Of a DNA stretch of 64,000 nucleotides, positions 54,425 through 64,000 are shown piece after piece (the stretch's first letter is position 1; the number at the start of each line of letters is the position of its first letter). This DNA is from Trametes villosa (lineage: Eukaryota > Basidiomycota > Agaricomycetes > Polyporales > Polyporaceae). The translations under genes and the position numbers were made by a program. Below the pieces are notes generated by a model. The model was not told where the DNA came from. It did not search any database and saw only the letters and a program-made list of their open reading frames with translations. The stretch is taken from assembly GCA_002964805.2 (NCBI GenBank), contig PUDQ02000001.1, positions 6,968,001 to 7,032,000 on the forward strand. Reading direction: 5' to 3'.

Positions 54425-55701
54425 GCGCTGCCGCGCGCGCTGTGCTCATGAGTTCGGTGTACGATTATACCTGTCCTGAAGAGTCGTGTATCCCCCGCCG
54501 CCCATCCTCCCCCACGATTGCCCTTGGCCTGGTCTGACTCTGCAGCCTGGTTGACCCCGGCGAGACTCTTGCCTACGTTAGAGGCCGTCGTTCCCTCCCC
54601 TCCCGCCCCGATATGCCCCTGTGTACGTCTGCTCTCTCTGTCCTCGCGATCTCTAGACCCGGTTGACTTATCTATCTTATCTTTCTCTATTTCTTTGCTC
54701 TCGGTAGCTGCTCTCTAACCCCTCCCGCTCTCCATGCCCCTCCCCTTCCCCTCCTCTCCCCCTTCCCGTACTCGTAGCTACCAACCCCTTCTACCTTCGC
54801 TTCGCCCCCGTCCGCTTTGCCCGCCGCGCCTTCCTGTTCCCGCGCGCCGCGGCGCCCCCCTTTGGAAGTTCGCTTTGGCGGCGGCGCCAGCGCCGCAGGC
54901 GTTGTGGCCGCGGGCCGCCGCCCCTGTGCATTTGTGTGTCTGGGTTGGTGTTGTGTCTATTTATGCCTTTGCGCGCGCGGCCGACCCGGACTCGGAGCGC
55001 GCCCCCTGTCGGGCTTCTCTCCTCTGTCTCTCCGGCTGCTTTTTCTCTGAATCCCTCTGTGTCCCTCCGCTGCTCCTCTGCTCCTACCACCCCTACATGT
55101 GTCTGTGTTGTGTCGATACCGGTGCCGGGACGGCCGCGCGTGCGCGCGCGCGGGGCCGGCGATGGCGTGGCGAAAATGGACACTTTCTATGTGATCAGGC
55201 CTCCAACTGCAGTCGCTCGTTTGGCCTGTTCGGACCGCTCCTGGCGAGCGTTGCAACGTCGAGAAATACGCACGGCCGGTGTGTTGCGGATTGAAATGGG
55301 ACAAGTTGAACAGCATTGTGATGATATCGGCATGGTGCTGTGTGCTGCGTCTATATACAACCGAGTACGAGTACAGGTACATCCATCCTGACGATAGTGC
55401 GGTCCCAACATGAGAAGAAAAGATGCCGTGAGTGCGGAATCGAAGTGCAGTGCGTAGCAGATGCGGTCTAAGATGAGGGAGCTATATCGAGCAAAGTGGG
55501 ATGGCCGGGGAAGAACGAAGGAAGGTGAGGAAAAGGAGGGGGGTGTGGGTATAGTGATACAAGATATACAAGGGGTGGCATACCGAGCATGGTATGGCAC
55601 GCATACACCTAAACCGTGAGTGTTGTTTCGTCACGCTGACAACATACTAGCAGCTAGCTTGAGAATACACTGGGAGGCCGAGCTCCACCGAAGGCAGGGA
55701 A
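54425..55701. other. Intergenic, convergent 3' ends
   Basis: About 1.3 kb between the stops of the Opy2-type gene (plus) and the coiled-coil gene (minus). C/T-rich from 54590 to 54830, with short overlapping ORFs near 54730-55390 that lack domains. No gene seen. Confidence 0.45.
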
Positions 55702-58700
55702 CTACTTCCCCTTCCCTCCCTTTTTCTTCGTCTTCTTGCCGCCCTTCTGGGTCGCGTTGGTCGTGCCAGTCATCGCCGACGCGCTGGGCGACGGCGCACG
55801 GGCGACGTCCGGCACGATGGGCACAGGATCGAAGCCGCTCAAATGGTCCATCGTGATTATGGGAGAGCTGTGGTAACCGCCTTGATCAGCTTCGGTGCAT
55901 GCTAATGGGAAGGAAATGGACTTACGAAGGCATTGGGATGATCTGCACCGGCGGAGGAGGCTGCGGCTCCGGGATGGGGATAGGAATGACAGGTTCCGTG
56001 GGCAGCACCACGGACGTTCTCCGGTTAGGCGACATTAATCCCCGGTTCCCAATGAGCGGCGACCGCGGTCTGCTCGTGTCAGAGGGCGTACGCGTGCCAC
56101 CGATGACCGACGACCTGCGGCCCAGCGGCGTCGGTGCGGTCGCATACCCCACGGTCGACCCGGGCGGGCTCATGACAGAGCCTACGGCGGATCCCGCCAC
56201 GGACGCTGGAAGCGGCACCCGGGCTGCACGGTTCGTCTGCGAGCCGAGGCTCGCGCTGGTGGCCGAGCGAGGCGTGGGTGGCATGGGGTAGGCAACCCCG
56301 GTCGGAATGGGCGCAGCAGCGTACGCTGGCGTGGAGCGACCCGAGAGCTTCCTGGTGCGCGCCGGCGGCGTGGTAAGCGAGTCGACGGAGCCCATGCCTG
56401 ATGATACGCTCGAGTCCGTATCGTCGTCGCGGCGGGAGACCTTCGAGCGCGAGTATGGTTCGGCAGCACGGCGACTCGAACCCGATTGCGTGCTCCTGCT
56501 CGATGGTTGCAGCGGGATGACGGGCGTGTGTCCCTCGGCGGCTCCGGGGAAGGTGCCTGGGATAACAGCCTCGGACCTAACAGATGGAGTGCCGCCGAAG
56601 GACGACGGAGGTAGGGGTATGCCCGCGGGCCCGATGGTGCTGCCTCCGTAGATCGACGAGGGTGCACCAGGCTGGCTGGGAGAGGGCGGACCCGTCGCAA
56701 TGAATCCTGCGGGGGGTCCACTGAGCATCACCGGTGGTGGAATTACAGGATTCGTCGGGGCTGCCGGCTGCGAGGGGTCTGGAGCTCCATCTGAGGGGAG
56801 CGGCGGCAAGGGACGATCCGCATCGTCAGCACTTAGGAAGGCGCCCATGTTGTCGACATCGTGCCGGGATATGTTGGATTCAGGGCGAGACTGGAAGACA
56901 AGCTCGTTAGACATAGACGGAGGGTAGCTTAGAGGTGAACGGTGAACTCACAGGTGGGACGACGGTGAAGCTGATCTCGTTTGAGGACATGCTGCCTCGA
57001 TTGGACGCCGGTTGAGCAGCCGGTGGTGGCCGCAAGCTCGGCTGCGGCGCCGCGATATCCCCAGAAGACTCCGGAGACGAATGCGGTGAGCGCGGAGGCG
57101 CATATATGTTCTGCACGCGGGACACGTTGTCCACACTCTGCCTCCTTCCGAGGTCGCTACGACTCGACATGTGGACCGGCTGGCTGTGTACGCTGCCAGA
57201 GCGGGATGTATGGTCTGCGTAGATGCTGGGAGGCTCGGGTCGGTCGGAGCGAGAACGATCGTCTGGTCGAGCATAGCGAGACCCATCGTCTGGTCGTTCG
57301 TAGCGAGGCCGGTCGTCTGGGCGTTCGTAGCGCGGGGTAACCTCTGGACGTTCGTAGCGTGGGGTGGCCTCCGGGGGAGCTGCACGGTACAAATTATCTG
57401 TGCTTTGGTACCGAGGTGCATGGTCCTCTGCACGGGAGCGATAGTAGTTATCCGTACCGCCGTAACGATGCGCGTCATCCGTGGTGCTGGCTGAAGAGCG
57501 CGAACGTAGTACAGGTACAGCCTGTCTGGTATCTTGCACACTTGACCTTGCGAGGCTATCAGCGCTCCTGTATCGGCCCATACTCTCCGGTGTAGGATAC
57601 GATGGATGTGAGGGGGGAGGTGGTCGGGAGGAAGGCATGGGGTATGTCGGATTCGGGGGAGGAGGCTGAGGAGAAGGCATGGGCACGTTGACACTCGGGG
57701 CCGGCATCTGAGGCGCAGGGCTGGGCATTTGGAAACTCTGCGTAGATATCTGGGTTATGGGTGAGTGCTGAGTTGTAGCATGACATTATAGCATATACTC
57801 ACATTGGGCATCCCGTATACAGGTGAGGACACAGAAGAAGTGCGTTCCCGCTCCTCCGCAATCGCGCTGAGGACATGCGGCCGTTCCCTCGCCGTGCTTC
57901 TAAGAGTGCCGGGAACGGAGGGAGGCCCAAGGATCTCGAACTGAGACATAGTGGTAGACTGAGATTCGTCCGAATTCCTTCGTCTATGCTTTGGTCTGCG
58001 TGGAGCACTGCTCCGATCGGTATCCGGCATGCGCATGCTGTATCCACTTGCTGGGGGAGGAATTGTCACAGGCGGCGGCTCCTCGATGTTCCTGACATTG
58101 TTGAGCACGGCGGAAAGCGGAGGCGACGGGCTCGTGGGCGGCGGCGGCCCCATCTCGTGCGGCGGGGGCAGCCGAATGCGCATGTCGTCGTCAATCTTCG
58201 GTATCCAGCCGTCCGGCGGAACTTCTACAGGAGGATGTGACGGGGAAAGCATGGTAGTGTGCACGGAGATGGGGCGAATGTCCTGGTCCTGAGGTACCCG
58301 TTCCGGTTGAGGCATGACGGGCGCCGCGGCGGGGGTGGGTATGCGGGCAGGCGTCGTAACAGGCGGAGGAATCGGGAGGGTATCATCCAGAGTCTGGGTA
58401 TAGTTTCGCGTAGTGTTAGGCTCAGAGTCTTCGGAAGAAGATGGCCTGGAAACTCGAGGGGGTCGATACTGCTGCCGTGGAGTCTCTTCAGCGTACGGCT
58501 CCGTCATGGCACCCGCGGTGTACGCGCGCTCCGTGTACGCTCGCTCCGTGTCCGCGCGCCCAACCTCGTAGCCCTCGGACCGACCTTGCTCGTAGCCAAT
58601 AGCCCTTCCCTGCGCCAATCCCTCTTCGATACCCTGCCGCCGCCCTGCTTCTCTCGCGGAGAGAACTATTGCCTCCTCTTTCATCTTCCGCGCCAAGGTG

Positions 58701-59155
58701 CGCGCCTTCGCCGCCGCGTCCTCCGCATCCACCCTCTGTGTGTCCAGCGCGTCTATGAGTTTCTGCGCCCTCCGGATCTCCTGTTGCGCGTTCTCGTACT
58801 GAAGCTTGTACAGCCGCAACGCCTCGTTCGCGCGCGCGGCCTCTTGCTCCGCGGCCATCTTCGCCTCGTTGGCGGACTTGAAGAGCGCGAGCACCTCGCG
58901 CGTCTTGTGCTCCGCGGCGTCCGCGCGCTGGCGCTCGGCCTTGAGCTGCTCGGTGATGGTGTAGAGTGTGCGCTTGAGGTCCATCGTCTCGCGCTCGCGC
59001 GACACTAGGACGCGCGCGACGTCGCGCATAGAACCACCAAGCAAGGTGGGCCCATCCTTCGAGCGACGCTTTCGAGGTAGCTCGCTACTGGAGCGGCGCG
59101 AGGGGGGTTCGATGGGGGAGGGGGATGCAGAGGAAGTTTCCGAGTCTCCATCCAT
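55702..59155 (-). CDS. Coiled-coil, proline-rich protein with Lys-rich tail
   Basis: Four exons: 59155-57803, 57749-56952, 56890-55926 and 55867-55702; introns 53, 61 and 58 nt, phases consistent. Product about 1093 aa. Residues about 50-190 form a long coiled coil (VSRERETMDLKRTLYTITEQ; KAERQRADAAEHKTREVLAL), then a GYEQGRSEGYEVGRA stretch. The rest is disordered and rich in P/S/R: PPPPTSPSPPL, an imperfect RYERPDD repeat (57247-57365), and SRRDDDTDSSVSSG. The last exon gives a basic tail of GGKKTKKKGGKGK. I do not recognise the family; it looks like a basidiomycete-specific scaffold, perhaps cytoskeletal or polarity-related judging only from architecture. Confidence 0.78.
57247..57365 (-). 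repeat. Coding tandem repeat RYERP(D/E)
   Basis: About six imperfect 21- to 24-bp units encode RYERPE/RYERPDD/RYARPDD/RSDRPE inside exon 2 of the coiled-coil gene. Such tracts often vary in copy number between strains. Confidence 0.65.
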
Positions 59156-59946
59156 GGCAGGGGGGTCGTGGTGAGCACCTGACTACGTTGGAGTAGAGAA
59201 GGCGGGGAAGGTTGAAGTCTATTTCATAAACGCATTAGAGCAGGCAAGGGGAAAGGGCTTTCGCCGCGCCTTCGCGATACCAAACGACCGATGAGAAGAG
59301 ACAGTACCGATGGATCTCCTTTGCACCAGAAGGTTTCTCTTCGCAAAAGGACGTTGGATGTACTATACAAGCTGTCGGCTTGGCTCAGTACACGCGCAGA
59401 AAGGACGGAGATGGGCACGCACCGTGACCAGCCTAATCGTGAGCTCGTTACGTCCTGCGGACTGCTGCAGATCGACGGGTCAAGTTCGCGTAAGAGAAGA
59501 GTGCTGTGTGGTCTCTGTATGGCAGGCCCTTTTACTGACCGTAGACAAAGAAACAGATAGGAAGTTATAGACAGAAAAGCACGCGAGCACAGGCGAAGAG
59601 AGGTTTGGAGATGACCGTGGTGGCCAAACACTGAACGGACTCCACTCGAAGCGCCCATAAGACACAATAGACGCTTATTAACGCCCGTTCTTTGACGTAA
59701 ACCCGGGCTTACCGGAGGCAAGCTGCGAAGCTAACCGCCTACTAATACCGAACTTAACAAATGCATTGACAACATATACTACGAGGATACATGCGAAAAG
59801 AGACAACATGAAGTGAAAGTGACATGGCGGACATGGGACAACGAGAGACTGGGAGAAGACCGGTATCGTACGTACTGATTCTGAGCGGTAACCAACAATT
59901 CTGCGAAATTGGAGCGCTACAGTGGCAGCATGCGCAGTAGCAGTGC
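59156..59946. other. Intergenic
   Basis: About 0.8 kb between the start of the coiled-coil gene and the stop of the nucleoporin gene, comprising the promoter of the former and 3' region of the latter. No coding signal. Confidence 0.45.
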
Positions 59947-62900
59947 TCAGAAGTGGTCAACCGTGAACGTCCATCTGCCCTCCGTGAGGTCGAACTCCTC
60001 GAAGGTCGTTTCCTTCATCGACTTCAGCCGCTTCAGGTGTCGCTGCGCTGCGGGATGCTCTGGGTCCTTGAGCGGCTCCCGCGTGGCCTTGTCCAACGCC
60101 CAGCACCGTACCAGGACGATCCGTGCCTTGACGTTAAGGCCCGATCCTGCTGGCGGCTTCTCGGCGTCGTCCGCCTCGGGGTACACGCTGCACTCCTTGT
60201 CGTCGAATCGGATGACCTCGCCTAGCAAGCTCGACAGCCGCGGGAGCCCGGTCAGGTCGACCGGCTCGAGGAACGTGATCTGCCCGTAGCCGACGCGGCC
60301 CACAGTGAGCCCGCTGAACGACATCAGCTCGTCGTGTCCCAGCTTCTTGAGCGTGTCGAGGTCGGGCTTCACCCAGTAGTCGCCTTCTTGCAGCTCGGCC
60401 GGATCGTTGGGGCCCTTCGCTGGAGAAGTCCCTGGGCCGGCCGCGGGGCGTGAGGGCAACCCGAGGATCTCGCTGGTGGACTGGGCAGCGAAGCGGTTCG
60501 TCGGCTTCTTTGGTGACTCCTTGCGTGCAGCGGGTGAGGGAGACTCCTGACGGAAGAGAGGATTCGAAGCGCCGGCAGCTGCCGCCTCCTTCTCGCGAGC
60601 AGCCAGGCTCAGCGCGGGGCTGAACGATGGCCCGCTGTTAGACTTGCTGAACAAGTCTGCCGCTTCGACCTTCTTGTCCAGTGTGAGCTTCTTGACGCTC
60701 TGGCGACCCCCACTGCCGAGCGTTGGGCTGGGGGCACCATTGGTCAAGAAAGCGTCGGGTCCAAGGAGGCTCTTCGTGGTTGAAGCCTTGCTCAGAGATA
60801 GCGCGTTGGGCTTGCCGGAGGAGTAAAGTAGGCTGCCGCCTAGGGTGCTAGAGCTTGCGCCAGGAGGTGTGGACGTCGACCCGAACCCGCGCAGCTTCGT
60901 GCCAGCTGGAGCGTAACGGAGCTGCAACTGCGGGACGGGGGAGCGAGTCGGGACATCGACGAAGTACCCAGGCTTCTTCTTGGGCTGCTGATCAAGGGTC
61001 ACGGCACGCGGCCCCGGGGGTAGCATGCTGAATATCGGCAAGGGAGCAGCGATGGGCTGAGCGATGGAAGCCGTCAAGGGTGTCTGCGACTGTCCGAGTG
61101 CGGAGGCGCCCATCGTTGCGGTCGAGGCACCAAGAGTGCTGTTCCCGAAAAGCGAGGAACCAAGGCCGCCTTGCTGCTGGCCGGTAGACATCGACGCTCC
61201 GAGGGTTGATGCGGCCGGCTTCCCGAAGAGACCACCAGAACCGAAGGCATTCGTGTTCTGCTGGTTCTGAGGCTGCTGGCCGAGCGTGGAACCAAACAAA
61301 CCGCCTGTAGCCTGCTGGTTCTGGGGTTGCTGTCCCAGCGTGGAACCCGTCGAGCCGAACCCACCGAATAGCCCCCCACCTGGATTTTGAGTCGTTGTGG
61401 TGGCTGGTTTCGGTGCACCAAAGAGGTTGCCGAAAGAGTTCTGGGTCTGCTGGGCACCCTGCTGGGCGGGTTGCTGCTGGGTGTTGCCAAACAGACCCCC
61501 ACCTCCGCCGAACAAGCCACCTCCCGGCTGCTGCGTTTGTTGTTGCTGAGCAGGTTGTGCGGCACCAAATACTGGATTGACAGATTAGAGACCACTCGCA
61601 GAATCGGGTATAAAATGACGTACGTCCTCCAGCCGCGGGTTGCTGCTGCTGGTTCTGTTGCTGATTCTGGCCAAACAGTCCCCCGCCACCACCGAAGAGA
61701 CCGCCGGCCGGCTGGGTTCCTTGCTGCGGTTGCGTCTGAGGCTGGGCACCGAAGCCACCGAAGCCCGTCGTCGTAGGCTGAGTGGTGGTTGTTCCTCCGA
61801 AGAGAGACGGCTTGGGAGCATTGCTGTTCGTCGCACCTACAAAATGTTAGTACTCGCACTGCGCATATATAAGGGCGTGTAAATACCGAAGCCACCAAAG
61901 CCGGTAGTCGCGGTATTGTTTTGTGGTGTTTGGCCAAACAGGCCACCTGCCGCGGGTTGCTGTGGATTGGTTTGCGTTTGGCCGAACGCACCTCCAGTTC
62001 CGAATCCAGTGGTACCGGTACCTGCAATATGGGTAGTTGAGCAGTGGCCTACCATACCGTAGTATGTCGTACGCACCGAAAGCAGGTTTCGCCTGGTTGT
62101 TGGCTCCGAATGCACCTCCACCACCGAACAATCCGCCTGTAGTGTTGTTCTGTTGGGCCTGAGGCTGACCAAATGCCCCGAAACCAGCAGGCTGCTGCGG
62201 TTGTTGCTGAGGCTGCTGCTGAGGCTGATTGGTTTGACCAAAGGCTCCACCGCCACCGAAAAGGCCGCCCGTCGTATTCGTCGTACTCGGTGCTTGACCG
62301 AAGGCACCAAAGCCAGTCGTAGCCGGTTGAGCAGTGGTACTAGTGTTGCCAAACCCGCCGAATGTCGTGCCGGTTGCAGCGGGGGCAGCAGGCTGCCCAA
62401 ACAAACCACCCGCAGGTTGAGCAGGCTGCGCAGGAGCTCCGAACGTAGTTTGGCCGAATGCCCCCGCGGTTTTGCGCCCTTGCTGATAATCCTGGAATCG
62501 CAGTTCCTACATGATATGTATATGATTAGCTGCAGAATCACAGTGCGACGTAGGCTGGACTTGCCTCGAAAGACGCTGAGCGGTACTGCGGCATGGCTGT
62601 GATGCTCTGGTACTGCAGGGTAATTGTAGGGTTTATGTTATCCTTCTCGGTGAACGCGTTGAAGGGCGGATTCGAAGTCCCGGTGGTGACAGGGGCGCCA
62701 CCATCTGTGGAAGCTGCGTAACAAGATTGAATATCTGCTACCTAACGAGAAGCGAGACTTAGGAACACTTACTGGGGGTGGCGCCAAATCCAGTCGCAGG
62801 TTTGTTTGCTCCAAACAGCCCGCCGTTGTTACCGAACGCGCCCGTACTTGTGGAGGGCTGTGAACCAAAGAGACCTGTCCCGGTGCTCGTTCCTGCTGCA

Positions 62901-63423
62901 GCTGTGTTCGTCCCGAATGCTCCACCGCCACCACCGAACGCTGGCGTTGGTGTTGCCGTCGTGCTTCCGAAGGTAGTGGCCCCTCCCCCTCCGAACGCGC
63001 CAAACCCTGTGGTGGCCGGCTTCGGTTGCCCAAACAGACCCCCGCCCGTGTTCGCCGTGTTCGTGGCACCGAAGGCGCCTACAATCACTTTCGTAAGTAC
63101 GGGGTACACGGATTGCGAGGAGGAAACACGTACCGAAACCCGTGCCAGTCGCGCCAGTGTTCGTTCCCCCACCCAGATTTCCAAACATCGGGTTAGCCTG
63201 CGGCTGCTGAGGTTGCTGTGGTTGTTGTGGTTGACCGAACGCGCCTCCAGAGCCGAACGCTGCGGGACAAGGACTGACAGTTTAAAAGGCCGCGTGAAAC
63301 GAGTCGTGATAATAAAGCGTGCTTACCGCTGGTTCCGCCAAAGCCAGACGGCTGCCCGAACGCGCTTGGCTGCTGTTGGTTCTGTTGGTTCTGCTGGGGG
63401 TTCGCCCACGACGAGCCGAACAT
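59947..63423 (-). CDS. NUP98: FG nucleoporin of the Nup98/Nup116 family with GLEBS motif and autopeptidase domain
   Basis: Eight exons: 63423-63327, 63259-63134, 63078-62773, 62704-62565, 62506-62077, 62021-61887, 61836-61624 and 61571-59947. Product about 1023 aa. Many GLFG/FG repeats (GGLFGQ, GFGAFG) flank a GLEBS motif spanning exons 4-5 (SITAMPQYRSASFEELRFQD, about 208-230), which binds Gle2/Rae1. Intron 4 uses a GC donor (GCAAGT). The last 150 residues are the nucleoporin autopeptidase fold (LKKLGHDELMSFSGLTVGRVGYGQITFLEPV-type, here DTLKKLGHDELMSFSGLTVG). The protein ends WTFTVDHF directly before the stop, so there is no Nup96 half, as in yeast Nup100/Nup116. It sits in the nuclear pore central channel and supports mRNA export. 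Divergent from the Pol I gene. Confidence 0.92.
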
Positions 63424-63669
63424 TCTGGAGGGCGGGGGTCGTCAAAGAGGGGGAGGTCGTCGTGGTCGTCGCGAGCGGTGGGCGTCGTTCTACTGCACCG
63501 TCGATGATTGTGCGTGCCGCATGTTCAGGCGGAGCCCCAAACGCGCTCGCGTTCGATCCGCGCGTCCGGGCCGGGCGCCTGATTTTTTGTGAGAAGCGCC
63601 CAGCTGCTGCAAACCTCTGTCGAGTTTCCCGGCCTCGGTCTGCTCGCCGTCCCCCTCGCTTTGCTCGCC
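63424..63669. promoter_or_regulatory. Shared promoter of NUP98 and Pol I subunit gene
   Basis: 246 bp between two divergent ATGs; no TATA box is obvious, as expected for housekeeping genes. Confidence 0.5.
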
Positions 63670-64000
63670 ATGCCCGACGGCTCCTCGCGTTCGCCACCGC
63701 GCGTTAAGAGCACATTTGACACGCTTTCGCGCGAGAAGAAATTCAAGAACCCGCCGGAGAAGGAGGCCGTCGTTCCGATCCTCAATGAGTTCGTGACCCC
63801 GCACCTCGAGTCCTTCAATGCACTCTTCGACGACTCCGGACTGCCTTCAGGAGACGGAGACGGACGTGGGCTTCTACACTTGGGCATTGAAGAGATTGGG
63901 AAACGCGTCGTGTTTGACGGACGGGGGGACCTTGGCTCCGAGAGTGGGCAGCGAGGATGGGGCAACCGCTTGTCCAGTAAGCCCGCAACCGAAGCTAGCA
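63670..64000 (+). CDS. RPA135: RNA polymerase I second-largest subunit, N-terminus (3' partial)
   Basis: First exon 63670-63976 (102 codons plus 1 nt), then a GTAAGC donor and intron to the window edge. The translation MPDGSSRSPPRVKSTFDTLS continues with REKKFKNPPEKEAVVPILNE and PHLESFNALFDD, the opening found in Rpa135/Rpa2 proteins (PHxxSFNAL), then LLHLGIEEIGKRVVFDG and GNRLS. In the Pol I complex this subunit forms half of the catalytic cleft that transcribes rRNA genes in the nucleolus. The call is from a short N-terminal segment, but the ESFNALF and VVFDG blocks fit this subunit better than its Pol II or III relatives. Confidence 0.8.
   Translation, partial: MPDGSSRSPPRVKSTFDTLSREKKFKNPPEKEAVVPILNEFVTPHLESFNALFDDSGLPSGDGDGRGLLHLGIEEIGKRVVFDGRGDLGSESGQRGWGNRLSSKPATEAS

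Noticed and set aside
1..64000. CRISPR arrays, operons, riboswitches and bacterial regulatory sites
   Set aside because: The window is eukaryotic nuclear DNA; no regularly spaced repeat array is present.

Overview
This window is nuclear DNA from a filamentous basidiomycete, most likely an Agaricomycete. Three things point there: genes split by many 50-60 nt introns with GT(A/G)NGT donors and CTNAC-type branch sites, high GC, and gene families typical of mushroom-forming fungi (F-box/LRR expansions with the WxELPSLxPLLxLLPEF box, HET-domain protein, CTFTDPTHKRGPPKG-type Zn2Cys6 regulator, intron-containing tRNA). All exon structures were worked out by eye from splice signals, reading phase and protein continuity; none has transcript support.

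Layout. 1-1.2 kb: 3' end of an Nrd1-like RRM protein (+). 2.3-8.4 kb: three tandem F-box paralogues (-), each with an 83-codon first exon and a shared upstream motif. 9.3-16.1 kb: two APH/choline-kinase-like paralogues (-) bracketing a small Cys-rich gene and a HET-domain gene (+). 16.7-18.2 kb: J-domain membrane protein (-). 19.4 kb: tRNA-Gln(TTG) with an 8-nt intron, then a NIF3-C-like gene and a 58-aa membrane peptide. 21.8-24.1 kb: gene-poor, low-complexity DNA with a foldback repeat.

24,079-37,737 holds a 13.7-kb Ty3/gypsy-type LTR retrotransposon: LTRs of 759 and 758 bp (TGATGC...GCATCA), a GCGG target duplication, gag-protease, and an overlapping RT-RNaseH-integrase ORF. Between pol and the 3' LTR are about 5 kb carrying three accessory genes on the opposite strand, with introns. 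One has a Zn2Cys6-like cluster, nuclear-type basic stretches and acidic blocks; the other two are helical proteins that look like ancient duplicates of each other. This antisense, intron-bearing cassette is the most unusual thing in the window.

38.3-64 kb returns to mostly conserved housekeeping genes: an orphan beside the LTR, a peroxisomal-type adenine nucleotide carrier (ANT1/PMP47), a 16-exon BIRC6-type E2 with a UBA domain, a Zn2Cys6 regulator, the Air1/2-type five-zinc-knuckle TRAMP subunit, the CCR4-NOT-associated ABC ATPase Caf16 (divergent from AIR2), an Opy2-type membrane anchor, a coiled-coil/proline-rich protein, an Nup98/Nup116-type nucleoporin with a GLEBS motif and C-terminal autopeptidase fold, and, divergent from it, the first exon of the RNA polymerase I second-largest subunit, cut by the window edge.
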